A stretch of DNA of 64,000 bases from Acidaminococcus fermentans_A (GTDB lineage Bacteria > Bacillota > Negativicutes > Acidaminococcales > Acidaminococcaceae): assembly GCF_052216985.1 (NCBI RefSeq), contig NZ_JBQOUY010000001.1:225075-289074 (forward strand). The letters are read 5' to 3'. Each line of letters starts with the position of its first letter. Position 1 is the first letter of the stretch. A program made the translations under genes and the position numbers. Under the pieces are notes generated by a model that did not search any database, was not told the origin of the DNA, and was given only the letters and a program-made list of their open reading frames with translations. Positions 1 to 9,261 of this stretch are shown in pieces.

Positions 1-660
1 TCCGCCGCCGGCATCCGTTCGTTTCCCTTTTGCAGGGTTTGGATGTTCTTCTGGATTCTGGTGGCCTGCTGGTCAATGCGCTTCTTGAATTTGCCGGATT
101 CTGTGAGCATTGCGGCGAGCAACAACTGTTGTTGTTTTGCGTTGGCGGCTTTCGACCATTCTCCTTTTTCCATCAGACGGAACACTTCATATTGCTTCTG
201 GCCCAGCTTTTTAGCCCACAGTGCCACGTTAGTAGCCTGGTTGATAGGCAAACTGGAAAAGGCCTGCCGGGCCATTGCCCGCCGTTCAGAAACGGTTTTC
301 AGCACCGTTTCCCGTACAAGGCGGATCCCTGCTTTCTTTTTTGCTTTTTCAGCAGCTTGTGTCGCTTCTGCATTAGCTTTCGCCTCAGCCTTAGCTACGG
401 CTTCATCTTCCCCCGCAATATACGCTTTTGCTTTTGCGGCCAGGGCTTCATATTCCAAAGCGTGGAGCATTTCTTGATATTCGGAACTCTGGACGGCCTT
501 CTTAGCATCCTCGTAAAGAGTTTCCGTGTCTATCCGGGATTCTTGCATTTCTTCAGTGAACCCCTTCATCTGAGTATCCAGGGCCGTTTAGAAACTGCCG
601 CCCCGCTTGTTCAGCTCTTCCCTGTATTCCTCTGGCGTCAAGTTAAAATCAGCCAGAATA
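1..660 (-). pseudogene. C-terminal tail of a decayed phage polyvalent protein
   Basis: On the minus strand an open frame continues the gene at 661-2274 after a frameshift near 661. It reads DILADFNLTPEEYREEL, meets an in-frame TAA at 588-590, and then stays open to the window edge. The remainder (about 195 codons) is Ala/Lys/Glu-rich and looks helical, with AEAKANAEATQAAEKAKKK near 350 and KLGQKQYEVFRLMEKGEW near 200. The frame makes sense as protein on both sides of the stop, so I read this as a nonsense mutation in a longer ancestral gene. The plus-strand frames over the same DNA are shadows. The left end is cut by the window, so the true 3' end is unseen. Confidence 0.6.
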
Positions 661-2274
661 TCAAGATTTCCCAAGATTTCCGCCGTTCATCCTGACCATC
701 TCATCAGCCCGCCAGAAATTGTCCCGCCCCATCTCAGCGGCGACTAATTCCCGTTTAACTTCGATAGCATCTGCAATGTCTTTTGGGTCAGCTTCTTCGA
801 GGTCCTTCATGGCTTTTTCAAGCACCTTCGTTTCCGCTTCTTCCTTGACTTTCTGATACCACCTCTCCCAGGTTCTGGCGTTTTCATCCAGCATGGGTTT
901 CATGCCACCTGCCCGCTTGAAATCGTCGACCATTTGTTCTTTCATGGCTATGTCGATTTCGTCTTGTGTGGCCAGCATCCGGTCCATGACTGCGCTTACT
1001 TTCTTCGTAGGCTTTCCACCCAACTGCTTGAAATCACGGTAGATGGAGGTCAGCCAGGACTTAAAACAGTTGAAAATCCCGTGCAACTGGGGAGCCAGAG
1101 CCTTGCCAATCCGGAGATATGCTTCGAATCCACGTGCGAACTTTTCATGCTGTTCTACAGAAATATCTGCATCAATTTTCTTGTTTCCGAACCACTGTTG
1201 CAGGGTCATGAAATCTTCGACGAACTGCCGGGAAGCCTTTTCATTAAGCGCCAGTTGCCGCATATTAATCAAGTACCAATGCGCCGTTTCGTGCATGAAC
1301 GTGGACTGGTCAGCCTCATCGAATAGGGAAATCATATCGCCGGTTACTGTGGTCTGTCCTTGAATCTGGGCCTGTTGTTGGTTGTATTTGTCGATGATGG
1401 AAATAGCCTTGTCGTTAAAGACCACGAAACAGCGTCCATCCTTGTTCCCTTCGTAAGTAACGCCCTTAATGCCCAGAGAATTGAGAAGCAGAGAAGCATC
1501 CCGTTTCGGGTTAGTGCTTCCTTCTCTTTTCATTTGAAAAACTACGTCTTTGTAGAAACTTTCTCCTGTAGTTGTTGACCCTTTAAGGCTATCGTCTTCT
1601 GGAGCGCTATAACTGTCTAGGCGGCTTCTATAATAATCCGCAATAGCCTTTTTAACCTTTTTCGGCTGGTCTTGTAGGAACTTATCTTCATCTAAAAGAA
1701 CATCATTGTCTGGAATATCAACTTCGTACAGTTTCGCTTCTGGGCGTTCTACGGAAGCGGTTTGCGAATCTTTTAATATTTTTAAAGCACCTGCGTAATC
1801 TTCTTCAAATCCAGTCCCCTTGCTAGTGCGTGCCAGTTCGGAAACCCTTTGAATCGCCTTTTCCCTACTGCCTTCCAGAGAGAGATTGAGTAAGGCGAAA
1901 CGCAATTTCTTGTCAGACGGCCGATTTCCGTCTTCATCTCTAAAGCCGTTTTTATAACCGACAAACTTTTTCCCATCAATGACCACCGTACTGCGGAGGT
2001 TCTTTAAAAAGTCCTTATACCCTTCGGAAATTTTTCTGTCTTTTGCAAAATAAAGCCCCCAGCCATGCACCTGATTGCCTTCGCCGCTACCCATTGCGCC
2101 AAGGTCAAACTGCTCAAAGTCGTAGGGAGAACCGTGCCAAGCGGTTTGATATAACGGCATATGAGTATTTCTATAATTCTTCAAATCATTTTCCGTCTTG
2201 ACGTTTTGCGGAGGATTATTTATAATATTCGTAATAGAAGCATTCAATTTTGCTTGACCACTGGACGGTTTCAA
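661..2274 (-). pseudogene. Phage polyvalent protein segment: ADP-ribosyltransferase-like and zincin-like domains
   Basis: The 537-codon frame begins with an ART-PolyVal-like domain: WHGSPYDFEQFDLG at about residue 48, GWGLYFAKD at about 72, and a closing block GIKGVTYEGNKDG near 270. A zincin-like part follows with STFMHETAHWYL near residue 327, whose HETAH is an HExxH zinc motif. These modules are known from large multi-domain phage and plasmid proteins that are injected or carried with the virion. The only start is a TTG overlapping the stop of the 2271-2960 frame. One base added there would fuse the two into GLDTLKPSSGQ, so this is more likely the middle of a frameshifted gene than a gene of its own. 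The 3' end is also frameshifted near 661. Confidence 0.65.
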
Positions 2275-2960
2275 GTGTCCAAGCCCAGCAATCCATTGAA
2301 TGCTTCTTTTTTATTTATATAAAGCAACTTTCCGTTTGCAATTTCATCTGCAAACCATCCATATTTAGGAGCCGGATTTTTACTTCCTTTAGTTTTTGCA
2401 TATAAAGAAGGAACTCTGTTTACAACGCTAATTACACCGGCACTGTCCTTAATAGATTCGTTAATTCGAATCGGAACAATCACTGTTGCGTTAGAACTGG
2501 TTTGAATATCTACCACAGATATAATGCCATTCCCGGTTTGAAAAATCATCAACGGATTAGACAAGTAATTTGGGAGATTCTTTAAATCATCTGCAACTAA
2601 CCCTGCGTGGTTATTAACGTTAAGTACATGTTTGAAAAAACTATTATAGGTTTTTAACTCTTTGGGCGATTTTCCAAGCATTAACATAACAGACGGAGTG
2701 TCCATTACTTTGAACATTTTACTTTGATAATAACTGTTCCAGCCGTTACCTTTTTCTTGCCAATCTTTTAATTTTACATTCCACTCTTTATTATCGTTAT
2801 ATAGGTTTCTCTTTGCTTGCCTTACTTGTGCTAATTGTTCGTTTTTACCATCTATATTAGTCACGCTCCCAGAAGGTACAATCTGCAAAGTGTTGGCAAC
2901 ATCTTCCGCCGTTGTCTTTTTCCCCTGCCGGGTCCACTCTTCCGCCAGACGCTGGCACAT
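2271..2960 (-). pseudogene. 5'-truncated phage protein with MuF C-terminal-like domain
   Basis: The 229-codon frame shows a pattern typical of the MuF C-terminal domain of phage head or polyvalent proteins: VLNVNNHAGLVADDLKNLP followed by YLSNPLMIFQTG and a strand-rich stretch ending in VNRVPSLYAK. The N-terminal part of the expected protein is missing. Upstream of the first ATG the frame runs only two codons (Ala-Arg) before it meets the CRISPR repeat at 2967-2997, where it hits a stop. The gene is therefore cut exactly at the repeat edge. With the two segments at 1-2274 it forms one decayed phage gene. Confidence 0.6.
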
Positions 2961-2966
2961 ACGAGC

Positions 2967-2997
2967 ATTTCAATCCACGCCCCCTTGCGGGGGCGAC
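2967..2997 (-). CRISPR. Single orphan type I-C CRISPR repeat
   Basis: Read on minus, the sequence starts GTCGCCCCCGC and ends GTGGATTGAAAT, with a GCCCCC/GGGGGC stem. This is the classic type I-C repeat form (GTCGC...GCGTGGATTGAAA[C/T], about 32 nt). It sits about 70 bp downstream of the cas2 fragment, where the leader-proximal repeat of a type I-C array belongs. No second repeat is present. The next bases on minus belong to the phage pseudogene. Confidence 0.8.
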
Positions 2998-3066
2998 CTG
3001 ACAAACGAGTCAGCTTGATTTTCTCTTGCTTTCCCGTATTTTTTCGCGAAGGTAGCCTTATCGCTC

Positions 3067-3402
3067 TCATACACCACAATTTCTTGTGCTGTTTCTTTCT
3101 GTTTGCTTCCCCTTCGCGCTTACAGCACCATGGGCTTCGGGATCATAGGTCCTTTTGCCCCCCAGATGCTGGATTTTATTCTGATACGTGTTTCCCAGGT
3201 TGTAGAACCGCAAACTGTCGTGGTCTTTGTCGATGAGGGCCTCCAGTTCTCCTTTCAGAAGAATGAACTGGGCCTGGTCCAGCAGGCATTCGAACACGGA
3301 ATTCTGCACCCGCTGTCCGTGGACCACGCAGCATTTGGCCACTTTCCGCAGCCGAGCTCTCCCAGCCGGAGTTTCGGTATTTACATCAACTGTATAAAAG
3401 AG
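3067..3402 (-). pseudogene. cas2: Type I-C Cas2 fragment lacking its N-terminus
   Basis: The frame reads VDVNTETPAGRARLRKVAK, then GQRVQNSVFECLLD and DSLRFYNLGN. These are hallmark Cas2 segments of the type I-C subtype (the adaptation-complex partner of Cas1). The first strand (normally M-hydrophobic-YDVNTE) is altered and has no start codon of its own: the reading frame enters from the cas3 remnant, in a different frame from it. The C-terminus is slightly extended past the usual KPTYD end. It cannot be expressed as a normal Cas2, because the deletion that joined it to cas3 removed its start. The single repeat lies just downstream. Confidence 0.8.
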
Positions 3403-4605
3403 CCGAACAGGAAAAATGCCGGACCAGCGCCTCCAGACTCCGGAGCACCGGAGTCATATAATTCACAGGGAACATCTGGACCACGTCAAACAGCAGCACA
3501 CTGTTGGCCATATTGTAGAGCTTCCGGCACCGGGAAGATCGATTGGCAAACAGAGATGCAAAGAACTGGACATTGGTGGTGACAAGCACCGGGGCGTCCC
3601 AGTTTTCCGTAGCCAGCCGTCGGGTATCCATCTTTTCGTCCGTGTCTTCATACTCTACCTGGCTGTGGTGTTCAATGACGTTTTCCTCTCCCAGGTAGGA
3701 CCGAAGGATGTCCGCTGTCTGTTCAATGATGGACGTATAAGAAATCACATAAATGATGTGACATTTCCCACAGATTTTGGCCTTTTCCAGCGCCCAGGCA
3801 AAGACGGAAAGGGTCTTGCCCCCGCCGGTGGGAACGGTCAGGGTATAGATCCGGTTTTCCTTATTCTTCCCCATCTGGATGCACCACCGAAGGATTTCGC
3901 ACCGCTTCCGATTCAGATCATTTTGCGGATGGAAGAATCCCTTTTCCTTCAAGGCGGAAAAGAACCGTTCATGGAGCTGTTCCAGAGAAGCAAAACCGCC
4001 CCTCTTCACCGCGCCCCTCTGCATATAGGCTTCTGTGTCCAAAAAGTCTCCATCCACCAGACAGGAATAGAGCATCCGCAACCAAAGCACTTGTCCAATG
4101 GCATCGGGCTTCCCATCGTTCTGATAATGTTGGGCCACCTGCTCGATGGCTTTGACCGGTTTCGGTGCTTCCAGCTCCTGTTCCCAAGCAAAATAATCAG
4201 GAACTTTTTTCTTCAATCGGGCCGAAAGAGTATTTCCTCCCGGCAAATCTGCCTGTGATCCAAAATCCGGCAATTCTGCATGATGTCCGGCAATACAGAA
4301 AGCTTCCATTACAGATGTAGAGGTTCCATTTTTGCCAAAAGCTGGACCCCCGCCGTAGAATGGTCCACTCGGCCATGTGTCTGCCCCAAAAGGTATTTCT
4401 GGAAGTCCGCACTGTACTTACCTGCGTCATGGTACAGCCCGCACTGCCGGGCCGCTTCCTTCATTTCCGGAGTAGGAGCAAACTCCTCCGCCAGCCGGGC
4501 CACCTGCTGGAGATGGTCCAGCAGGAGCTGAGGCGGCCGTTTTCCCTCTGGATCCAGATGGGCCAAATATGGTTTTCTATCCAACATTGCCTGTTGCAAC
4601 TCCAT
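3386..4605 (-). pseudogene. cas3: Type I-C Cas3 remnant (HD and first helicase motifs only)
   Basis: Two consecutive frames make the N-terminal half of a Cas3 nuclease-helicase. Codons from 4605 give the HD nuclease motifs LLDHLQQVA, GLYHDAGK and DHSTAG. A run of five A (forward T4329-4333) then shifts the frame. Restoring it gives LLAKNGTSTSVMEAFCIAGHH, so the lesion is a one-base change in a homopolymer. The second frame has Walker A TVPTGGGKT and motif II LLFDVVQMF, where the family usually has DE[AV]Q, so the Glu is lost. The protein stops at RHFSCSALL, where the family would go on to the SAT motif. Everything after that, and the genes expected next (cas5, cas8c, cas7, cas4, cas1), is gone. 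The original promoter-like TATAGT and a GAAGGAGG ribosome site remain upstream of 4605. Confidence 0.85.
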
Positions 4606-4708
4606 CCCCTCCTTCTGTTCTTTTTACTATACCATATCCTGTGGGTAAAAAACTCCCCGATGCACACCATCCAGCAAATGATGGACCCTTCGTCCTCTTC
4701 CTCCTCTG

Positions 4709-4762
4709 CAAAAAAGCTGCGGCCTCACCTTCCCCTTCCAGGACGGTATGATCCGCAGCTCT
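4709..4762 (-). terminator. Terminator after smpB
   Basis: On minus, AGCTGCGG (4760-4753) can pair with CCGCAGCT (4722-4715), followed by six T. The loop is long (about 30 nt) but the stem is an exact 8 bp, and it lies 11 bp past the smpB stop. Confidence 0.6.
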
Positions 4763-4770
4763 TTTCTTGT

Positions 4771-5235
4771 TTACCGGTTCCGTTCTTTCATGGCCCGGTC
4801 GATATCCCGTTTAGCAGCCCGGTCCGCCATGGCCTGGCGCTTGTCGTAGAGTTTTTTCCCGGTGGCCAGGGCCAGTTTGCATTTCACCAATCCGTGGCTG
4901 AAATACAGCTGGAGGGGGACCAGGGTGAATCCTTTTTCTTTGGTCTTTCCGATCAGCTTCTGGATTTCCCTTTTGTGCATCAGCAGCTTCCGGTCCCGGA
5001 GAGGATCTACATTGAACCGGTTCCCCTGTTCGTAAGGACTGATGTGGAGGTTGTAGATGTATACTTCACTGCTCTTGGTCACGGCTGCATAGGAATCCTT
5101 CAGGTTGGCCTTCCCCTGGCGGAGGGATTTCACTTCCGTCCCGGTAAGGACCATGCCGGTTTCATAGGTTTCGTGGATGAAATAGTCATGCCTTGCTTTC
5201 CTGTTTTCTGCGATTACCTTCACTGGCTTTTCCAT
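4771..5235 (-). CDS. smpB: SsrA-binding protein SmpB
   Basis: SmpB binds tmRNA and carries it to stalled ribosomes for trans-translation. The 154-residue protein is full length. It shows the N-terminal block IAENRKARHDYFIHETYETG, the GTEVKSLRQGKANLKDSY motif, and ends in the usual basic tail KRDIDRAMKERNR. The start ATG lies inside the 3' end of rnr (50-bp overlap), the common rnr-smpB arrangement, so the two are translated from one message and both act in ribosome rescue and RNA quality control. The tmRNA gene itself is not in this window. Confidence 0.97.
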   Translation of the reverse strand: MEKPVKVIAENRKARHDYFIHETYETGMVLTGTEVKSLRQGKANLKDSYAAVTKSSEVYIYNLHISPYEQGNRFNVDPLRDRKLLMHKREIQKLIGKTKEKGFTLVPLQLYFSHGLVKCKLALATGKKLYDKRQAMADRAAKRDIDRAMKERNR

Positions 5236-7648
5236 GTTTCCGATCCCTTCTTCTCCGCCGTCGGCGGTTGTTTTTCTTCTTTCCGCTTTTTTCTGCTCCT
5301 GCCGCAGTCCCCTGGGGCAGGAGCTGGCTCAGCCCGGCCCCGTTTTGTTTCTGGGACCCGCTCTTTTTCTTTTTCCTGCGGCCGCTCTTCTTCCCGGTCT
5401 CTTTCCGACCTTCGCTCTTCCGGCCAGTGGTCTCATTCCGCAGTCTTCCCGTAGCAATGCCGGTCTTGGTCTTCTTTTGCCGTCCCAATTCCCGGCGCAT
5501 CTGGTCTGCCGCTTCCGGTGCCAGGCCGGCCAGGACGAAATCGATCTTCCGCTCGGAGACGTCCACCTGGAGGACCTGGATTTCCACCTGGTCACCCAGC
5601 CGGTACCGATGGCCTAGATGCTGGCCGATCAGAGCATACTGGCCGTCCACATAATCATAGTAATCATCCGTAAGGCTGGAGATGTGGACCAGCCCTTCCA
5701 CTCCATTTTCCAGTTCCACAAAGAAGCCAAAGGAAGAGACTCCGGAAATGGTCCCGGCAAATTCCTGCCCCACGAACTGGAGCATGTATTCAGCCATCTT
5801 CAGATCCACCGTCTGCCGTTCCGCATCGATGGCAGCCCGTTCCCGGATGGAACAGTGGGAGGCCACCAGGCTCAGCCGCTGGGTCCTCTCTTCCGCCTGC
5901 TGCCGGCTCAGCCGTTCACCCTCCAGCTGCCGGCGCAGGAGCCGGTGGACCATCAGGTCCGGATAACGGCGGATAGGAGAAGTGAAATGGGTATAGAAGT
6001 GTGCCGCCAGACCGAAATGGCCGATATTCTCCGTCTGGTAGAGGGCCTGACGCATGCTCCGGAGCGCTACGGTAGAAATCAGCTTTTCTTCCGGCTTCCC
6101 AGACACTTTGTCCAGGGCCCGCTGGAGTTCCTTAGGACGCATCTTCTCTTCTATTTTCAGGGTGACTCCGAAGAGAGCCATCAGCTTGGCCAGGTTCTGG
6201 ATCTTTTCTGGATCCGGCAGGTCGTGGACCCGGTAGATGAAGGGCCGTTTGTGTTTGGCCATAAAGCCGGCTACTGTTTCGTTGGCGGCCAGCATGAATT
6301 CTTCGATGAGCATCTCGGCCACGGACCGTTCCCGCTTCACGATGGCCACTGGATGTTTCTCTTCATCCAGGAGCACCTTTTGTTCCGGCAGTTCGAAATT
6401 GATGGCGCCCCGGCGTTCCCTCTTTTTATGGAGCACCTGCTGGAGCTGAGCCATATTTTCCAGCATGGGAACGATGTCCGCATATTTCTCCCGCAGGTCC
6501 TCATCCTGATCCACCAGGATGGCCCTCACATCAGGATAGTTCATCCGATGATGGTTGTTGATCACGCTGGGCGCGATGGTGAAGGAAATGATCCGGCCGG
6601 TCTTCCCGTCGATGAGCATCTCACAGGCCATGGTAAGCCGGTCTTCCCCTTCGTTCAGGCTGCAGATGCCATTGCTCAGTTCCACCGGCAGCATGGGCAG
6701 CACCCGGTCCACCAGGTAGACGCTGGTCCCCCGTTCATAAGCTTCCTGATCCAGCAGGGAATGAGGCTGCACATAGTAGCTCACATCGGCGATATAGACC
6801 CCCAGGAAGTAATTGTCTCCCTGTTTTTCCACATAGACGGCATCGTCAAGGTCCTTGGAATCCACCCCGTCGATGGTGATGATATTCCATTTCCGCCGAT
6901 CCAGCCGGTTCTGGATTTCCTTCTTTTTGATTTTCTGTTCCACTTTCTCCGCAGCCGCCTGGACAGGTGCCGGGAATTTGGTGGGCAAGTCGTTGTCCTT
7001 GATGATGGAAAGGATTTCCAGGCCGATATCCCCGGGTTTCCCCAGGATCTCCACGATCTTTCCTTCCGCGTTCCGCCGTTCATCCGGCCAAGTAGTGATT
7101 TCCACCACGACTTTTTCTTTGTCACGGGCTCCGTTGAAATCTTTCCGGCGTACATAGATGTCCCGGCCCACTCGTTTGTTGTCCAGGATCACGAAGCCGA
7201 ATTCTCCCGATTTGCTGAAGGTCCCCACCAGTTTATGATGGGCCCGGTCCAGGATCCGGATGATCTTCCCTTCCTGCCGGTCGTCGAAGCCGCTCTTCAT
7301 CACCCGGGCCATGACTGTATCTCCGTCCATGGCGCCGCTGAGGCTGCTGGCCGGGATAAAGAGATCCCCGTCAGCCGTTTTCTCCTCCGGGATCACAAAG
7401 GCAAAGCCCTTGCTGGTCACCTGGCAGCGGCCTACCACCAGACCCATGGCCGCCGGCAGTCCATAGGTATTGAACCGGGTCTTTACCACCTGTCCCCGGT
7501 CTTCCAGGTCTTTCAGCACCTGCCAGAACAGCTTCAGGTCATCGCCTTCCAGCGCCAAGGCTTTCAGCAGTTCTTCCGCTCCCACAGGGGCCACCGGATG
7601 TTCCTTCATATATCCTAGGAGCCGTGTTTCCAATTCCGTATTCGTCAT
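5186..7648 (-). CDS. rnr: Ribonuclease R
   Basis: A 3'-5' exoribonuclease of the RNB family that degrades structured RNA. Order in 820 residues: a winged-helix start (about 1-70), cold-shock domains, the RNB core with DSKDLDDAVYVE (the catalytic Asp cluster, about 260-270), GTSVYLVDRVLPMLP, SPIRRYPDLMVHR near 560, then an S1 domain (FAGTISGVSSFGFFVELE). The last ~100 residues are a very Lys/Arg-rich tail with a run of seven Arg, thought in this family to help RNA binding. The start ATG overlaps the thioesterase stop (ATGA) and has a GAGGAG site in front. It is third in a four-gene run: esterase, thioesterase, rnr, smpB. Confidence 0.96.
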   Translation of the reverse strand: MTNTELETRLLGYMKEHPVAPVGAEELLKALALEGDDLKLFWQVLKDLEDRGQVVKTRFNTYGLPAAMGLVVGRCQVTSKGFAFVIPEEKTADGDLFIPASSLSGAMDGDTVMARVMKSGFDDRQEGKIIRILDRAHHKLVGTFSKSGEFGFVILDNKRVGRDIYVRRKDFNGARDKEKVVVEITTWPDERRNAEGKIVEILGKPGDIGLEILSIIKDNDLPTKFPAPVQAAAEKVEQKIKKKEIQNRLDRRKWNIITIDGVDSKDLDDAVYVEKQGDNYFLGVYIADVSYYVQPHSLLDQEAYERGTSVYLVDRVLPMLPVELSNGICSLNEGEDRLTMACEMLIDGKTGRIISFTIAPSVINNHHRMNYPDVRAILVDQDEDLREKYADIVPMLENMAQLQQVLHKKRERRGAINFELPEQKVLLDEEKHPVAIVKRERSVAEMLIEEFMLAANETVAGFMAKHKRPFIYRVHDLPDPEKIQNLAKLMALFGVTLKIEEKMRPKELQRALDKVSGKPEEKLISTVALRSMRQALYQTENIGHFGLAAHFYTHFTSPIRRYPDLMVHRLLRRQLEGERLSRQQAEERTQRLSLVASHCSIRERAAIDAERQTVDLKMAEYMLQFVGQEFAGTISGVSSFGFFVELENGVEGLVHISSLTDDYYDYVDGQYALIGQHLGHRYRLGDQVEIQVLQVDVSERKIDFVLAGLAPEAADQMRRELGRQKKTKTGIATGRLRNETTGRKSEGRKETGKKSGRRKKKKSGSQKQNGAGLSQLLPQGTAAGAEKSGKKKNNRRRRRRRDRKHGKASEGNRRKQESKA

Positions 7649-8046
7649 GCTTTCTCCTCATACATCAGCTTGCCGTCCGCTTCCGCTGCGATGCTCCCGT
7701 CCTCCCGGACCACCTGCCCGGTCATTTCCAGCAGCTGCCCTTTCCTCCGCTTCACTTTGGTGATCACTTCGATCCGTTCCCCGATGCGCACCGGCTGCCG
7801 AAAGCGGACTTCCAGCCGAGCCGTGTAGGCCACTTTGTGTTCATACATATAAGGATAATTCCCCATGGTCTCGTCCAGCAGGGTGGATATCAGTCCTCCG
7901 TGCATCCGGCCATCATAGCTTTGATGGACCGGCTGGGGCACGAAGCTGGTATAGCAGCCTTCCGCATCAGTGCGGAAATGCAGGTGGAGCCCCATAGGGT
8001 TGTCCTTCCCACAGCCGAAACACATGGTATCTCTCGTTCTTTCCAT
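7645..8046 (-). CDS. PaaI-like hotdog-fold thioesterase
   Basis: A 133-residue single hotdog domain, the size of PaaI/YbgC-type acyl-CoA thioesterases. It opens with CFGCGKDNPMGLHLHF, a Cys-rich form common in this group, and has the core DGRMHGGLISTLLDETMGNY with the acidic residue and Gly pair on the long helix. An ATG 31 codons further upstream lies inside the preceding gene. I chose 8046 because GGAGG sits 9 nt before it, and only 5 bp then separate it from the esterase stop. The stop overlaps the rnr start. The substrate is unknown. Confidence 0.85.
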   Translation of the reverse strand: MERTRDTMCFGCGKDNPMGLHLHFRTDAEGCYTSFVPQPVHQSYDGRMHGGLISTLLDETMGNYPYMYEHKVAYTARLEVRFRQPVRIGERIEVITKVKRRKGQLLEMTGQVVREDGSIAAEADGKLMYEEKA

Positions 8047-8051
8047 TTTCT

Positions 8052-8789
8052 CTATGCCTCCAAAAAAGCCTCTATGGCCGTATAAATGGTTTGTCGGCCT
8101 TTGTATAAAGTTATGACGTGACGGGCCTGAGGGATCCACAGCAGCTGTTTTTCCTGGGAAGCTGCTTGATCAGCAATGTATTGGGCGCTTTCCGGCCGTA
8201 CCGTATGGTCTGTTTTGGACTGGATGATCAGCAGGGGCTGATCCACCTGGGACAGATATTTCCCTTTGACGGCCTTCAGCAGCCGGACCAACTGATGGAC
8301 GGCTTTGATAGGCATACAGCGATAGGCCACATTGTACCGTTCCGGAGCATCGATGGTCCTCGGATGTTTGGGGATGACCCAGTAGGGCAGCCGGTCCGCC
8401 AGCCAGAGGAAATATACACGCCAGTCGTAGAGGTAGATGGGAGTGGAAATCACCACCAGCTTGTCCACATCCGTTACCGCCCCGGCATACAGGCTCAGCA
8501 GCCCTCCCATGGAAAGGCCGATGACCGTCACTTGGGAACAGCAGGCCCGGAGATGGGCCACTCCGTCCCGCACCTGTTTTTCCCATTGTTCTGCTTTTAC
8601 ATCCAGCAAATCATGGGGATCCGTCCCGTGGCCCGCCAGAAGCAGTCCTTCCACCGTATATCCCTTCCTTCTGAGCTGTTCTCCCAGTTCCCGCAGCTCA
8701 GAAGGACTGCCGGTGAAGCCATGGATCAGCAGGACCCCTTTATGGTTTCCACCTTGCCAAAAGAACGGTTCTGCTCCAGGCAGTACCAT
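8052..8789 (-). CDS. Alpha/beta hydrolase, Est30-like carboxylesterase
   Basis: The 245-residue protein has the full serine-esterase set. HGFTG near residue 24 gives the oxyanion-hole loop. GLSMGG near 94 is the nucleophile elbow. An Asp lies in QSKTDHTV near 195 and the His in QARHVITL near 224. These features match small cytosolic carboxylesterases and monoacylglycerol lipases, often found next to secG and rnr in Firmicutes. GGGGGAG precedes the start. A secG terminator separates it from the gene upstream, so it probably begins the esterase-thioesterase-rnr-smpB unit, although I see no clear promoter. Confidence 0.88.
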   Translation of the reverse strand: MVLPGAEPFFWQGGNHKGVLLIHGFTGSPSELRELGEQLRRKGYTVEGLLLAGHGTDPHDLLDVKAEQWEKQVRDGVAHLRACCSQVTVIGLSMGGLLSLYAGAVTDVDKLVVISTPIYLYDWRVYFLWLADRLPYWVIPKHPRTIDAPERYNVAYRCMPIKAVHQLVRLLKAVKGKYLSQVDQPLLIIQSKTDHTVRPESAQYIADQAASQEKQLLWIPQARHVITLYKGRQTIYTAIEAFLEA

Positions 8790-8812
8790 GGTCTCTCCCC
8801 CTTCCCCATAGC

Positions 8813-8844
8813 AAAAATGGCATTACCCGACCCAGGCAATGCCA
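8813..8844 (-). terminator. Terminator after secG
   Basis: On minus, TGGCATTGCC pairs with GGTAATGCCA around a short loop, followed by five T. It lies about 30 bp past the secG stop. Confidence 0.8.
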
Positions 8845-8874
8845 CTGTGAATTGTGTGAACGTTCTTCAATTGC

Positions 8875-9099
8875 TTACTGCAAGCGGGCGATTGCCACGT
8901 TGATGACAGCAAAGATCAGACCCAATACTACGGTGATCCGGGCCAATGCTTCATCCATATCGGTGGGTTTGCCACCGAACAGGGACTCGCCACCCCCCAT
9001 TCCGCTGAAGCCGGCGCTCTTCCCGGACTGGAGCAGGATGGAACCGATCATCAGGATGCTCACGATCACATCAAGGACCATCAATATATCTAAAGCCAC
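8875..9099 (-). CDS. secG: Preprotein translocase subunit SecG
   Basis: SecG is the small third subunit of the SecYEG channel in the inner membrane. The product has two hydrophobic segments (ILMVLDVIVSILMIGSILL and ITVVLGLIFAVINVAI) joined by the Gly-rich loop SAGFSGMGGGESLFGG, the family signature. I place the start at the GTG at 9099 because GGAGGG sits 7 nt before it; a GTG at 9114 would use that site as codons. This gives 74 residues, the normal length. Confidence 0.92.
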   Translation of the reverse strand: MALDILMVLDVIVSILMIGSILLQSGKSAGFSGMGGGESLFGGKPTDMDEALARITVVLGLIFAVINVAIARLQ

Positions 9100-9261
9100 A
9101 GGTATTCCCTCCACATATCAGATTCTTTTATTTTACACCATACCATTGGATTTTGTCCAGAGTTTCCGGGACACTCATGGAATCCGACTGGCTGTCCGAT
9201 TCGTTTTTTTATTCTTCAAATAAAAGGCCTGTCCAATCCAGGTAATTCCTTTTTTGATGGT

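Noticed and set aside
30..695. Plus-strand frame of 221 codons at the left edge
   Set aside because: The minus strand carries the phage protein continuation through the same DNA; the plus reading has no recognisable motif.
4606..4770. tmRNA gene next to smpB
   Set aside because: The gap is only 165 bp and has no tRNA-like ends; it holds the smpB terminator and the cas3-remnant promoter.
5618..7618. 666-codon plus-strand frame
   Set aside because: Fully antisense to rnr; a shadow of codon bias. The same applies to the long plus frames over purL (27476-29770) and alaS (37968-40934).
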